Below are positions 31,021 through 39,465 of a DNA stretch of 64,000 bases, in pieces; position 1 is the first letter of the stretch; each line of letters begins with the position of its first letter. Source of the DNA: a candidate division WOR-1 bacterium RIFOXYB2_FULL_45_9 (GTDB lineage Bacteria > Margulisbacteria > WOR-1 > O2-12-FULL-45-9 > XYB2-FULL-48-7). Below the pieces are notes generated by a model that saw only the letters and a program-made list of their open reading frames with translations, did not search any database and had not been told where the DNA came from. The position numbers and the translations under genes were made by a program. The stretch lies in NCBI GenBank assembly GCA_001771575.1, contig MEUD01000001.1, positions 1,179,277-1,243,276 of the forward strand. The letters are read 5' to 3'.

Positions 31021-32123
31021 TTCTTAAAAAAAGACTCGATGGCAGAGCAGACCTGATCAAGCTCTTCTTCCTTAATTTCAGGGAAAATAGGGAGTGAAAG
31101 TACCTCTGTTTGCGCCTTCTCGCTCTCAGGCAAGGAGCCGGGTTTGTAGCCAAGGAAGGCAAAGGCGGACTGAAGGTGTAAAGAAAGGGGATAGTAAACC
31201 ATCGCTCCAATCCCTTTTTCTTTCAAATAGGCCAACAAAGCTTCTCGCCGAGAGGTTCGAATGGTGAATTGGTTAAAAACATGCTTGGCTTTGGGGTGAA
31301 TATGGGGGAGGGTTATCCCTGTCAGGGAACCAAGGCGGCGGAAATAATAATCCGCGTTCTTCCGTCGAGATGAAGAGAGAAGGTCGAGATATTGAAACTT
31401 GACCTTAAGTACGGCGGCCTGTAGTTCGTCAAGGCGACTGTTGTATCCGACCAATTCATAATAATATGTTTTGCGGCTGCCATGGCCGCGCAATACTTTG
31501 ATCTCGTCGGCAACTTGAGGGTCGCTGGTGACTACCATGCCGCCGTCGCCAAAACAACCAAGGTTCTTGGTCGGGAAAAACGACAGACAGCCGGCATCGC
31601 TAGTCGAATTAACGGGTTTGCCGTCAAACTCCGCGCCAATCGATTGACAACTATCCTCGATCACTTTTAGGTTGTATTGCTTGGCCAGGGCCATAATCGT
31701 CACCATATCGGCAGGTTGGCCATATAAATGGACTGGGAGGATCGCTTTAGTCTTTTTGGTGATCTTCCGTTCGATCAAATTAGCCGAAAGGTTAAAGGTA
31801 TTAGGCTCAATATCAACAAAAACAGGGGTTGCGCCAATATAGCCGATCGCTTCGGCTGTTGCCACAAAGGTAAAGGGGGAGGTGATGATTTCGTCTCCCC
31901 TTTTTACCCCGCAAGCTCTAAGGGCCAGATGGATCGCGTCGGTTCCGGAGGCAAGCCCAATGGCAAAGGACGCTTTTGAAAAAGCGGCGACCTCCCGCTC
32001 CAGGCTCGCGACATTTTCTCCAAGAATAAAACGCCCGGAGTTAATAACGTCGGTAATAGCCGCGTCAAGCTCGGCGCGATGAGATTCATTTTGTCGGGTA
32101 ATGTCAAAAAAGCTGACCGTCAT
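31017..32123 (-). CDS. DegT/DnrJ/EryC1 sugar aminotransferase, probable GnnB-like
   Basis: 368 aa PLP enzyme. GLASGTDAIHLALRACGVKRGDEII, FTFVATAEAIGYIGATPVFVDI, EDSCQSIGAEF, the PLP lysine in FFPTKNLGCFGDGGMVV, and YNSRLDELQAAVL. Such enzymes aminate keto-sugars on nucleotides; with the downstream oxidoreductase it would convert UDP-GlcNAc to UDP-GlcNAc3N. A TATAAT box exactly 6 nt before the ATG gives it a promoter separate from lpxB. Alternative: synthesis of another amino sugar for surface glycans. Confidence 0.75.
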   Translation of the reverse strand: MTVSFFDITRQNESHRAELDAAITDVINSGRFILGENVASLEREVAAFSKASFAIGLASGTDAIHLALRACGVKRGDEIITSPFTFVATAEAIGYIGATPVFVDIEPNTFNLSANLIERKITKKTKAILPVHLYGQPADMVTIMALAKQYNLKVIEDSCQSIGAEFDGKPVNSTSDAGCLSFFPTKNLGCFGDGGMVVTSDPQVADEIKVLRGHGSRKTYYYELVGYNSRLDELQAAVLKVKFQYLDLLSSSRRKNADYYFRRLGSLTGITLPHIHPKAKHVFNQFTIRTSRREALLAYLKEKGIGAMVYYPLSLHLQSAFAFLGYKPGSLPESEKAQTEVLSLPIFPEIKEEELDQVCSAIESFFKK

Positions 32124-32129
32124 AAATGA

Positions 32130-32135
32130 ATTATA
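32130..32135 (-). promoter_or_regulatory. -10 hexamer 6 nt before the DegT gene
   Basis: TATAAT on the minus strand, six nucleotides from the ATG; leaderless arrangement. Lies in the 177-nt AT-rich gap between lpxB and the DegT gene, in which I see no other feature. Confidence 0.6.
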
Positions 32136-32300
32136 ACATAAAATGAATAATTCAAAAGAGTGCGCGGAGATTAATTATAAATATTGAACAATTATCATCA
32201 CCAAGATGATCTTTCAGAAAAAGGAACCAACAAAATAGTATAAGGCATAATATGGGCAAAAAAACGAGGAGCAAAAATTATGCAGGAAAACAGGTGATGA

Positions 32301-33431
32301 TTAAAACCGATTTAGGATCGCGCGGGCAACGTTGGGAATTACTCCCGGAGAACCCAACTCGCCCTTTAGTTGAGAAAATGATGCGAGCATTTTATCGTTG
32401 GGTTGGCGAAGCAACGAAACGGCCGATCGAGATAAATTTAGCGGAGATAGGTTGGACATCACCAGCTCGGGAACGACAAGCTTATCAAGCAAAAGGTTGA
32501 TCATGCAAAAATATTTGATCTTCCGGTCGATATTTAGTAGGTATTTCCCGACGAGAAAGGTCAGGGGAGAGAGTTTGTAGGCCATAATATTTGGGATTGA
32601 TAAAAGAGCCGCCTCCAGGTTGATCGTGCCGGAGGCGCAAATCGCCAGATCACAAACCGAAAGAGCGTTGTAGGTGTCGTCAATAATAATCTTGCAGTTT
32701 AGCCCGGCAAAAGCCTCTTCGACGGTTTTAAGATATAGAGGAGAAGAGAGTGGCAGAATAAAAGAGGTGCCGGGGATCGATCTCTTGATCAGGCGAGCAG
32801 TTTCTGAAAAAATGGGAACGAGAGAGCGGATCTCGTGCGCCCGGCTTCCGGGACAGAGCGCGACAATAGGGCCGGAGGAACTGGAAAGGCCGAACTTTTC
32901 GAGCAGGGAGACTTTTGAGCCGCTAGAGTGGACAATATCAATAAGCGGATGTCCGTAATAGACCACATTGTTTCCGAACGCGCGAAACTTGGTGAATTCT
33001 TTTTGAAATATAGCGATGACCAGATCGACAGAGCCCAATACGCTCTTTGTTCCCTTGTCGCTTCCCCAGAGCCATTCTTGAGGGGCAATATAATAAACGG
33101 TTTTAATGCCGACTTTTTTGCAGAACCTGGCGAGCGGGAGATTAAAGCCTTGAGAGTCGATAAGAATGACCAGGTCGGGCCTTTCCGACAGAATTAAGGC
33201 TTTGGCTTTTCTAAAGGAACGATAGATCGAGAAAAGGTTGGGTAAGGCCTCAAAAATTCCAACGCTGCTGCGAGGGCTAATATCAAGTCGGATGTCTACC
33301 CCGGCCAGGGCCAGGCGTTTAGATCCAATGCCAAAAAAAGTCAGACCGCTAGCCTGGCGGCGAAGCTCTTTGACCAGAAGAGAACCATGGAGGTCTCCGG
33401 AGAGTTCTCCGGCCGACACCATTATTTTCAT
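32301..33431 (-). CDS. lpxB: Lipid-A-disaccharide synthase
   Basis: 376 aa GT19 enzyme joining UDP-2,3-diacyl-GlcN and lipid X. MVSAGELSGDLHGSLLVKEL, FFGIGSKRLALAGVDI, VYYIAPQEWLWG, YYGHPLID, CPGSRAHEIRSLVP and the C-terminal CASGTINLEAALL with NLLLDKLVVPEL are characteristic. Its ATG overlaps the fabZ-lpxA stop (ATGA). Confidence 0.95.
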   Translation of the reverse strand: MKIMVSAGELSGDLHGSLLVKELRRQASGLTFFGIGSKRLALAGVDIRLDISPRSSVGIFEALPNLFSIYRSFRKAKALILSERPDLVILIDSQGFNLPLARFCKKVGIKTVYYIAPQEWLWGSDKGTKSVLGSVDLVIAIFQKEFTKFRAFGNNVVYYGHPLIDIVHSSGSKVSLLEKFGLSSSSGPIVALCPGSRAHEIRSLVPIFSETARLIKRSIPGTSFILPLSSPLYLKTVEEAFAGLNCKIIIDDTYNALSVCDLAICASGTINLEAALLSIPNIMAYKLSPLTFLVGKYLLNIDRKIKYFCMINLLLDKLVVPELVMSNLSPLNLSRSAVSLLRQPNDKMLASFSQLKGELGSPGVIPNVARAILNRF

Positions 33432-34699
33432 ATGCCTAGTTCTGGAATATCGGGGAGGAGCAGGTCATCGGACTCTTCTTCGATTGCGGTCTTTTTGCTG
33501 ATCCCTCGCTTGCTTTCGGTTTCCAGGAAGGTAAGGATCTGGACGATCTCCGGCAATTGGCGGAGACGTTTTTTTATCTCGGCGGCCGCTTCAGCGGTAT
33601 TTTTTCCGGATTCATAGATCAGCTTAAAGGCTTTTTTAATTTCAGATGTGGCGTCAATGGGAATACCGCGGCGTTGAAGGCCGATTGAGTTGATCCCGCG
33701 GACTTGCGAGGGGCTTCCGTCGACGAGCATGAATGGCGGGATGTCCTGTGTAACCTTGGATTGGGCGCCGACCATTGCCAGTCGGCCGATCCTTACGAAT
33801 TGATGGATACCGGCCATCCCGCCGATCGTCGCTTGATCGCCGATCTCGGTGTGACCGGCAAGCCCAACATAGCCGCCAATAACGACCTGGTTGCCGATCC
33901 GGCAATTATGAGGAATGTGCGCGTGAACCATGATGTAATTGTCGTTACCAATGACCGTCTTTCCTCCTTCGCCGGAAGGAAGATGGATGGTCACGAATTC
34001 GCGGATAATATTTTTGTCTCCGATAACGACCTCGTTATTCTCTCCTTTGTACTTAAAGTCCTGGGGAGGGACGCCGATCGTTACCCCCTGATAAAGAGTG
34101 TTTTCTTTGCCAATGGTCGTTTGGCCCGCGATCGAGCAATAAGCTCCAACCTTAGTCTTCTCTCCGATCTTGACGTTAGGGCCGATGACCGAATACGGGC
34201 CAATATCTACTCCTTTGGCTATTTGAGCGGTTGGGTGAACGGTGGCGGTCGGGTGGACCTTGGCTTCGCCGGTATCAACCAGAGAAAACATAAATTCCCC
34301 TTCGGTCACCACTTCGTTGTTGACCAGCGCCCGCCCTTTCATTTTTCCAAGCGGGCCCCGGATCCAAACGGTTTCAACTTCAAAGATCAATTGGTCGCCC
34401 GGAACGACCGGCTTGCGAAACCTGACGTTGTCAATCCCGGCAAAATAGACGATCTTTCCAGCGGAAGTGGCGGAGCGCAAGGCCATAACGACCCCAACCT
34501 GGGCGATCGCTTCGATGATCAAAACGCCAGGCATGACGGGATGGCCGGGAAAATGCCCCTGAAAATGTGCTTCGTTCATGGTGACGTTCTTGAGGGCGAC
34601 CGCTCTTTTCCCTTCTTCAAGCTCCAGGACCTTGTCGATAAGGAGAAAAGGGAACCGGTGGGGAATAGTTTTCATGATTTCTTTGATATCAATGACCAT
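33428..34699 (-). CDS. FabZ-LpxA fusion: hydroxyacyl-ACP dehydratase / UDP-GlcNAc acyltransferase
   Basis: 423 aa. Residues 1-145 are a full FabZ hot-dog domain (IPHRFPFLLIDKVLELE with the catalytic His, HFPGHPVMPGVLIIEAIAQ with the catalytic Glu). Residues 150-405 are LpxA, starting at VHPTATVHPTAQIAKGVDIGP with hexapeptide repeats, the catalytic His in IREFVTIHLPSG, HAHIPHNCRIG, GGMAGIHQF and the C-terminal LKLIYESGKN-type helices. A tail of about 25 acidic residues follows. GGAGG precedes the ATG. The two domains compete for or share 3-hydroxyacyl-ACP; in many genomes they are adjacent separate genes. Confidence 0.92.
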   Translation of the reverse strand: MVIDIKEIMKTIPHRFPFLLIDKVLELEEGKRAVALKNVTMNEAHFQGHFPGHPVMPGVLIIEAIAQVGVVMALRSATSAGKIVYFAGIDNVRFRKPVVPGDQLIFEVETVWIRGPLGKMKGRALVNNEVVTEGEFMFSLVDTGEAKVHPTATVHPTAQIAKGVDIGPYSVIGPNVKIGEKTKVGAYCSIAGQTTIGKENTLYQGVTIGVPPQDFKYKGENNEVVIGDKNIIREFVTIHLPSGEGGKTVIGNDNYIMVHAHIPHNCRIGNQVVIGGYVGLAGHTEIGDQATIGGMAGIHQFVRIGRLAMVGAQSKVTQDIPPFMLVDGSPSQVRGINSIGLQRRGIPIDATSEIKKAFKLIYESGKNTAEAAAEIKKRLRQLPEIVQILTFLETESKRGISKKTAIEEESDDLLLPDIPELGI

Positions 34700-34717
34700 T
34701 GAAAGCCTCCTTATTAT

Positions 34718-35533
34718 TTAAGCCGTCAGGATCTTTTGGACTAATTGAGCGTTGAGGGCGTGCCCCGCTTTGTTGGCCTTGAACCACCCCTTGATAGGCC
34801 GTCCTAATAAAGCGAGGTCGCCGATTAGGTCCAGTATTTTGTGACGAACCGGTTCATCGACAAAGCGAGGGGTGTTGACCGCCCCTTTTTCGGACAAGAT
34901 CAGAGCATTTTCGGAAGAAGCGCCTCTTCCCAGGCCCCGAGCGGTCAGTTGCTCAAACTCTTCGACAAAGCCAAAGGTCCTGGCGGGGGCGATCTCCTCT
35001 TTAAACGACTGATTTCCAAGGGAAAAACTATAAGCCTGTTCTCCCAGGGAGTTAAATATTATCATGAAATCGACCTTAAATCCATTGAAGGGGAAGGCTT
35101 CGATAGAGGAGCTCCCAGACTCAACCAGCAGTCGCCTTGAGAGAACTATCGGTTGTTTATCCAGACTTTGCCGGACAACCCCGGCCTTTTCCAGCGCGAC
35201 AATGAAAGGGAGGGCGCTTCCGTCAAGAATGGGGAGCTCTTCCCCTTCAACTTCAATGATTAAATTGTCGATCCCGAGCCCATAGGCGGCCGCTAAAAAA
35301 TGCTCAACGACCGCGATCTTCCCAAGGGTTGTCCCGCGTTCAGTCCTGGTAATATTGCCGGCGACCGCGCGGATAAGCTGACCGTCCTTTGAGAATGAAA
35401 TTCCAGACGATGGGCCAGCCGGGCAAACGGTCATTTTGGAGAGAAGGCCGGAATGAATGCCGATCCCTTCAATGGCAAATGGCCGGGCGATCGTGGTTTG
35501 TTTATCTAGGCTCTGGCCGGGCGATTGGGACAT
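34718..35533 (-). CDS. lpxC: UDP-3-O-acyl-N-acetylglucosamine deacetylase
   Basis: 271 aa zinc enzyme, committed step of lipid A synthesis. IEGIGIHSGLLSKMTVCPA, the zinc/catalytic region VEHFLAAAYGLGIDNLIIEV, PILDGSALPF, ARTFGFVEE, and RHKILDLIGDLALLG (zinc His and Asp) with a final KAGHALN. Slightly shorter than the E. coli protein (305). Its 5' end overlaps the vanW end by 32 nt. Confidence 0.95.
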   Translation of the reverse strand: MSQSPGQSLDKQTTIARPFAIEGIGIHSGLLSKMTVCPAGPSSGISFSKDGQLIRAVAGNITRTERGTTLGKIAVVEHFLAAAYGLGIDNLIIEVEGEELPILDGSALPFIVALEKAGVVRQSLDKQPIVLSRRLLVESGSSSIEAFPFNGFKVDFMIIFNSLGEQAYSFSLGNQSFKEEIAPARTFGFVEEFEQLTARGLGRGASSENALILSEKGAVNTPRFVDEPVRHKILDLIGDLALLGRPIKGWFKANKAGHALNAQLVQKILTA

Positions 35534-36833
35534 TTGATTTTTCTCCGTAGAGTTTATAATAGCTTTTAATAACTTCTTGTTTTATGATCATTCCGCTTGA
35601 ATTATACACTCTGCGGGTTGTTTCGGTCCTGAAGGGGCTGTCGGCGGCCAGGACCTGGCTAACGGAAGCAGGGCGGTAGCCAAGTCCGGGTTGGAGCAAA
35701 AAGACCTTGATCGGAGAAAACTCAACTTTTTTTCCGGTCGGCGTTCCGTAGACTCTGAACGAGAGCCGTTTATTGGTTGCCTCCGCTTTGATCAGCAATG
35801 GATAAGGGGTGTCATTTTTAAACTTGAGATCGACAGATGGGGGGTAGATCGCGGCGTCCCGCCCCAATGGGTAAATATTGAAATAAAAGGAATGGCTCGC
35901 CCTTTGTAAGATCTCCAGATCGGCCAGAGTTACGGCATTATATAGCGTTGTACCGATCTGGCAGGTCCCTCCCCCCAGCATTGGAACAAGCTCGCCATTG
36001 TAAATGACAAACGCCTCTTTAAACCCACGCTCCGGGGTAAAATCGCCAATCTTTCCTCCCAGGGCAAAGATTTCCCCAGGAAGAAGCAGTGTCCCATCAA
36101 GCCAGGAGGCGATCAGTTTGATATTATGGATCCGATTTGGGGAATCATGCCTGCCGTAATATGTTGTGTAAGCCGATAAACGAAAAGCGGGGGGGTGGGC
36201 CCGGAGCATGGCTTCGGTGATCTTTGGGATTTCATAATCAAAGATCAATGGAAATATCGAGTTCCCTTTGGCCAGCCCTTCGTGAAACGCCTTCACCGTT
36301 TCAACGATCCTAAGGGTACGGCCCGGGTCGTCGCTTTCAATATGATACCCTCCGGTCCTTTCGTCAAGAAGGATCGAGGCGTCTTTAGCGGTAGACAGGG
36401 TTTTCGCGTAAAGACCGGTAATAGCGTCCAACAGCTGTTTGTCATTGACCCCAACGATGACCGGGAAATACATCGACTCTTTAGATAAGCGGTCTTTTAG
36501 GTTTGTAACGTAGCCCTTTTTGCGAAGTTGATTGAAAGCGGAGCGAACAGATTCTTTTAAATTGATGTAAATCCCGAGGTCGTCTGGTTGAAAGGAATAA
36601 CGGACCTTCCCAGCCTCAAAAGTAACAACGGCAGAGTAAACATCGTCAGCCCCTAAAGATTCAAGCTTTTCATAGGCCTGGATCTGGTCGAGACCGGAAA
36701 CGTCTACTCTGCCGATAAAGGTTCGATACGGAAAAAGCTCGGTACTGCGCAGGTAATCATAAACAACAAAAACACCGGTAATGATTACCGAAATAGCCGC
36801 AAATAGCGCCAGGGTGAAGAGTAACTTTTTCAA
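35502..36833 (-). CDS. VanW-family protein with N-terminal peptidoglycan-binding-like domain
   Basis: 443 aa. N-terminal membrane anchor or signal (KKLLFTLALFAAISVIITGVFVV), a YoaR/PG_binding_4-like region (about 40-210) and a VanW domain (about 235-370) with LLPGEIFALGGKIGDFTPERGF, LVPMLGGGTCQIGTTLYNAV and a PLGRDAAIYPPSVDLKF stretch. Molecular function unknown; linked to the cell envelope. It starts with TTG directly after the tuf stop, without a clear Shine-Dalgarno, so coupling to tuf translation is likely. Sits between tuf and lpxC. Confidence 0.85.
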   Translation of the reverse strand: MKKLLFTLALFAAISVIITGVFVVYDYLRSTELFPYRTFIGRVDVSGLDQIQAYEKLESLGADDVYSAVVTFEAGKVRYSFQPDDLGIYINLKESVRSAFNQLRKKGYVTNLKDRLSKESMYFPVIVGVNDKQLLDAITGLYAKTLSTAKDASILLDERTGGYHIESDDPGRTLRIVETVKAFHEGLAKGNSIFPLIFDYEIPKITEAMLRAHPPAFRLSAYTTYYGRHDSPNRIHNIKLIASWLDGTLLLPGEIFALGGKIGDFTPERGFKEAFVIYNGELVPMLGGGTCQIGTTLYNAVTLADLEILQRASHSFYFNIYPLGRDAAIYPPSVDLKFKNDTPYPLLIKAEATNKRLSFRVYGTPTGKKVEFSPIKVFLLQPGLGYRPASVSQVLAADSPFRTETTRRVYNSSGMIIKQEVIKSYYKLYGEKSNVPIARPEPR

Positions 36834-38033
36834 TTACTCAATAATTTTTGTTACCGCGCCGGCCCCAACGGTCCTGCCCCCTTCGCGGATCGCGAAGCGC
36901 ATCCCGTCCTCGACCGCGACGTCGGTGATCAACTCAACGGTCATGGTAATGTTGTCCCCAGGCATGACCATTTCCACTTTATCCGGAAGTTTGATCTCTC
37001 CGGTAACGTCAGTGGTACGGACAAAGAATTGGGGTTTATACCCGTTGAAAAATGGGGTGTGACGTCCCCCTTCTTCTTTGGTAAGGACGTAGACCTGGGC
37101 TTCGAACTTTTTGTGCGGCTTGATCGAGCCGGTCTTGGCGAGGACCATGCCGCGCTGAAGTTCTTCTTTCTCGATGCCGCGGAGGAGAAGTCCAACGTTG
37201 TCGCCGGCGATCCCTTCGTCAAGCAGTTTGCGGAACATTTCGATCCCGGTGACGACCGTCTTTTTGTGGGAGCCGAGACCGATGATCTCAACCTCTTCTC
37301 CAACCTTGACCCGTCCACGGTCGATACGTCCGGTTCCGACGGTGCCGCGCCCGGTGATGGTGAAGACGTCCTCAACGGACATCAGGAAGGGCTGGTCGAG
37401 CGGGCGTTGCGGGTCGGGGAGATAAGAATCAAGCGCGTTCATTAAATCCCAGATTGGCTTAACTTCCGGAGAATCCTTCGGCTTGTTGCAGTTTTCCAAA
37501 GCTTTTAGCGCGGAGCCGCGGACAAAAGGAATATCGTTCCCGGGGAAATTGTACTTGGTCAAAAGATCCCTGGTTTCGACTTCAACCAGGTCGATCAGTT
37601 CAGGATCGTCAACCATATCAACTTTATTGAGGAAAACAATGATCTTGGGAACGTTGACCTGGCGAGCGAGAAGAATATGTTCGCGGGTCTGGGGCATGGG
37701 GCCGTCGGCGGCGGAAACAACCAGGATCGCGCCATCCATTTGAGCGGCGCCGACGATCATGTTTTTAACGTAGTCCGCGTGTCCCGGGCAGTCAATGTGG
37801 GCGTAATGCCGTTTTTCGGTCTCGTATTCGACGTGGGCGATCGCGATAGTGATACCGCGGGCCTTTTCTTCCGGGGCGGAGTCGATCTCGTCAAACTTCT
37901 TTGCTTTGGCCATGCCGGCATTAGCCAGGACGCTGGTGATAGCCGACGTTAGGGTCGTCTTTCCGTGATCGACGTGACCGATCGTTCCAACGTTAAGATG
38001 GGGCTTTTTCCTCTCAAACTTTTCTCTTGCCAT
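36834..38033 (-). CDS. tuf: Elongation factor Tu
   Basis: 399 aa. GTPase motifs [33 protein letters not shown] and GSALKALE; domains II and III intact, ending [20 protein letters not shown] precedes the ATG. A consensus promoter lies between it and tRNA-Thr, a common partner upstream of tuf in bacteria. No fusA, rpsL or rpsG nearby. Confidence 0.98.
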   Translation of the reverse strand: MAREKFERKKPHLNVGTIGHVDHGKTTLTSAITSVLANAGMAKAKKFDEIDSAPEEKARGITIAIAHVEYETEKRHYAHIDCPGHADYVKNMIVGAAQMDGAILVVSAADGPMPQTREHILLARQVNVPKIIVFLNKVDMVDDPELIDLVEVETRDLLTKYNFPGNDIPFVRGSALKALENCNKPKDSPEVKPIWDLMNALDSYLPDPQRPLDQPFLMSVEDVFTITGRGTVGTGRIDRGRVKVGEEVEIIGLGSHKKTVVTGIEMFRKLLDEGIAGDNVGLLLRGIEKEELQRGMVLAKTGSIKPHKKFEAQVYVLTKEEGGRHTPFFNGYKPQFFVRTTDVTGEIKLPDKVEMVMPGDNITMTVELITDVAVEDGMRFAIREGGRTVGAGAVTKIIE

Positions 38034-38080
38034 GTTTCCTTACCTCCGTAAATTTATTTATCGACACAATATAGGGTGAA

Positions 38081-38109
38081 ATTATAACCAAATCCGCTGG
38101 AATTGTCAA
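38081..38109 (-). promoter_or_regulatory. Consensus sigma70 promoter of tuf
   Basis: Minus strand TTGACA (38104-38109), a 17-nt spacer and TATAAT (38081-38086): a perfect -35/-10 pair, consistent with very high expression of EF-Tu. Leaves a leader of about 40 nt with GGAGG before the start. Confidence 0.9.
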
Positions 38110-38116
38110 TCGAAAA

Positions 38117-38189
38117 AGCCCGCGACCGGGATCGAACCGGTGACCTCGTCCTTACCAAGGACGTGCTCTACCAACTGAGCTACACGGGC
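38117..38189 (-). tRNA. tRNA-Thr (GGT)
   Basis: On the minus strand the acceptor GCCCGTG pairs with CGCGGGC; D arm GCTC...GAGC; anticodon stem CGTCC/GGACG with loop TTGGTAA, anticodon GGT; T arm ACCGG TTCGATC CCGGT. The discriminator reads T and CCA is not encoded. A TATAAT box at 38199-38204 provides a promoter overlapping the pyrE end. Upstream of tuf. Confidence 0.96.
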
Positions 38190-38198
38190 ATAATGGCA

Positions 38199-38204
38199 AT
38201 TATA
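38199..38204 (-). promoter_or_regulatory. -10 hexamer of tRNA-Thr
   Basis: TATAAT, 9 nt upstream of the mature tRNA 5' end, abutting the pyrE stop codon. Confidence 0.55.
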
Positions 38205-38720
38205 TCAAAAAAAGTCGGACTTTTTAAGGAGGGGATCGAAAGTGTAGGCCTTAAGCGCTTCCGCCGCCCCTTCTTCTCTGTCGACAACGGAGATGACCTT
38301 AACAACCGAGGCGCCGGCCGCTTCGACTGCGGCGATCGCTTGAAGAGCGGAGGCCCCGCTGGTTGACACATCTTCGACAACAACCACCTTCCAACCGGGC
38401 TGAAGATGTCCTTCAATCTTTTGTTTGGTCCCGTGTTCTTTTTCTTTTTTTCTGACAATAAATCCCGGGATATCCCCCAAAGTGACCACAGCTGACGTTA
38501 TCGGGTCGGCCCCAAGGGTCAGTCCGCCAATCGCCTGAACATTCAGTCCGCGAATTTTTTCCAGAACGATCTTCCCGATCAATCTGGCCCCCTCGGGGTG
38601 GAGCGTAACCCGGCGGCAGTCAATGTATAAGTTGCTTTTTTTCCCTGAAGAGAGAGTGAACTCACCGGTTTTAACGGCGGAGATGTTTTTGAATAAGGCA
38701 AGTAGTTCTTTGTTTGGCAT
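38205..38720 (-). CDS. pyrE: Orotate phosphoribosyltransferase
   Basis: 171 aa. Makes OMP from orotate and PRPP. GEFTLSSGKKSNLYIDCRRV, IGGLTLGADPITSAV, FIVRKKEKEHGTKQKIEG and the PRPP motif VVVVEDVSTSGASALQA. Short relative to E. coli PyrE but within the range of the family. TATAAT lies 8 nt upstream of the ATG. A bidirectional-looking terminator separates it from the upstream small membrane gene. Confidence 0.95.
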   Translation of the reverse strand: MPNKELLALFKNISAVKTGEFTLSSGKKSNLYIDCRRVTLHPEGARLIGKIVLEKIRGLNVQAIGGLTLGADPITSAVVTLGDIPGFIVRKKEKEHGTKQKIEGHLQPGWKVVVVEDVSTSGASALQAIAAVEAAGASVVKVISVVDREEGAAEALKAYTFDPLLKKSDFF

Positions 38721-38728
38721 GACAAGTG

Positions 38729-38734
38729 ATTATA
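38729..38734 (-). promoter_or_regulatory. -10 hexamer 8 nt before pyrE
   Basis: TATAAT on the minus strand with only 8 nt to the ATG and no Shine-Dalgarno; near-leaderless. Confidence 0.5.
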
Positions 38735-38738
38735 ACAC

Positions 38739-38770
38739 AAACAGAGCCGCCGGCTAAGGCGACTCTGTTT
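38739..38770 (-). terminator. Stem-loop terminator after the small membrane gene
   Basis: Arms AAACAGAG-CGCC and GGCG-CTCTGTTT form an 11-12 bp stem with one mismatch and a short loop; followed by TTTT on the plus side and TTTG on the minus side. It lies between the small membrane gene and the pyrE promoter. Confidence 0.65.
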
Positions 38771-38790
38771 TAATTGTTGGCGAAAGGAGG

Positions 38791-38955
38791 TTAGTCAGCG
38801 ATCAGGGCGAAGGCGATCACTCCGCAAAGAACAAGAAAGAATCCCAGCCCGCCTCGGACCAAAGCAAGAAGGTCTCCCCACCAAAGATAAACCAGCCAGG
38901 CGCCGATCAAAACCAGCGAAACCCCGATCAAGGCCTTAATGAGCTTTGAAGCCAT
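38791..38955 (-). CDS. Small two-helix membrane protein
   Basis: 54 aa: MASKLIKALIGVSLVLIGAW, a Trp-rich turn (VYLWWGDLL), a second hydrophobic helix (GGLGFFLVLCGVIAFALI) and AD end. AGGGGGG lies 7-12 nt upstream of the ATG, and a terminator follows, so it is probably a real independent gene. No family recognised. Confidence 0.6.
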   Translation of the reverse strand: MASKLIKALIGVSLVLIGAWLVYLWWGDLLALVRGGLGFFLVLCGVIAFALIAD

Positions 38956-39041
38956 ATAAAATACCCCCCTATTTAGTGTTATCGGAATTATATCAGTAGG
39001 CGAGTAAAAAAGGCAAGAAAAACCCCAGGCAGTTAAACTGG

Positions 39042-39056
39042 TTGCTTAGTAAGCAA
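39042..39056. repeat. Small palindrome downstream of the secreted protein gene
   Basis: TTGCTTA-G-TAAGCAA, extended by GGTTG/CAACC with a mismatch. Position suits a weak terminator for the gene ending at 39072, but it lacks a T-run directly after it. Confidence 0.35.
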
Positions 39057-39071
39057 TCAACCTAAAAATGG

Positions 39072-39407
39072 TTATTTTTCTGCCGGGGCTTTATCTTTGT
39101 TTGTTAGTGCGACTTTTTCGGTCGCTTTTCGCTCACGTTCAGCCAGTATTTCGCCGACCGGGATCTTGGTCCAGCCGACATAAGTGTAACTGAACGGTCC
39201 GATGCTGTAGGAGATCTTGACCTTATACCAGTTTCCATCAAGCGACATATCGAGCATTTTCACTTCAATCGGAATAGAATATACTAAATTTGAGTCCTCC
39301 GATGGGGCGGTATAAAGTTCCTTTACGGGGATTTCCATTCCCTTATCCGCCGCCAGAGCCGGGGCCAATAAAACGGCTAAAATCGCTATAATAAAGGCAT
39401 ATTTCAT
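39072..39407 (-). CDS. Small secreted protein, possible SH3-like fold
   Basis: 111 aa. The signal peptide (MKYAFIIAILAVLLAPALAA) follows AGAGGT, which is why I start at 39407 rather than the ATG at 39437. The mature part has short beta-like segments (VKELYTAPSEDSNLVYSIP, MLDMSLDGNWYKVKIS) of the kind seen in bacterial SH3 domains, then a charged tail rich in Lys/Glu/Ala. Function unknown; lies downstream of the AsmA-like gene. Confidence 0.65.
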   Translation of the reverse strand: MKYAFIIAILAVLLAPALAADKGMEIPVKELYTAPSEDSNLVYSIPIEVKMLDMSLDGNWYKVKISYSIGPFSYTYVGWTKIPVGEILAERERKATEKVALTNKDKAPAEK

Positions 39408-39423
39408 ATCTAAACCTCTCTGC

Positions 39424-39439
39424 ATATATATCGTCATTT
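39424..39439 (-). repeat. 16-nt upstream element, copy 2
   Basis: Identical to 13729-13744, in the same orientation relative to its downstream minus-strand gene; contains a possible TATATA -10 box. Confidence 0.5.
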
Positions 39440-39465
39440 GTACGGGGAAACTTGCGCTAAATTAA

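Noticed and set aside
32252-32500. 82-aa plus-strand ORF beginning MGKKTRSKNYAGKQ
   Set aside because: Most of it is antisense to the conserved end of lpxB, and no Shine-Dalgarno is seen; a TATAAG-like box alone is not enough.
33704-34702. 332-aa open frame on the plus strand
   Set aside because: Entirely antisense to the fabZ-lpxA fusion, whose motifs are unmistakable; composition shadow of a GC-rich gene.
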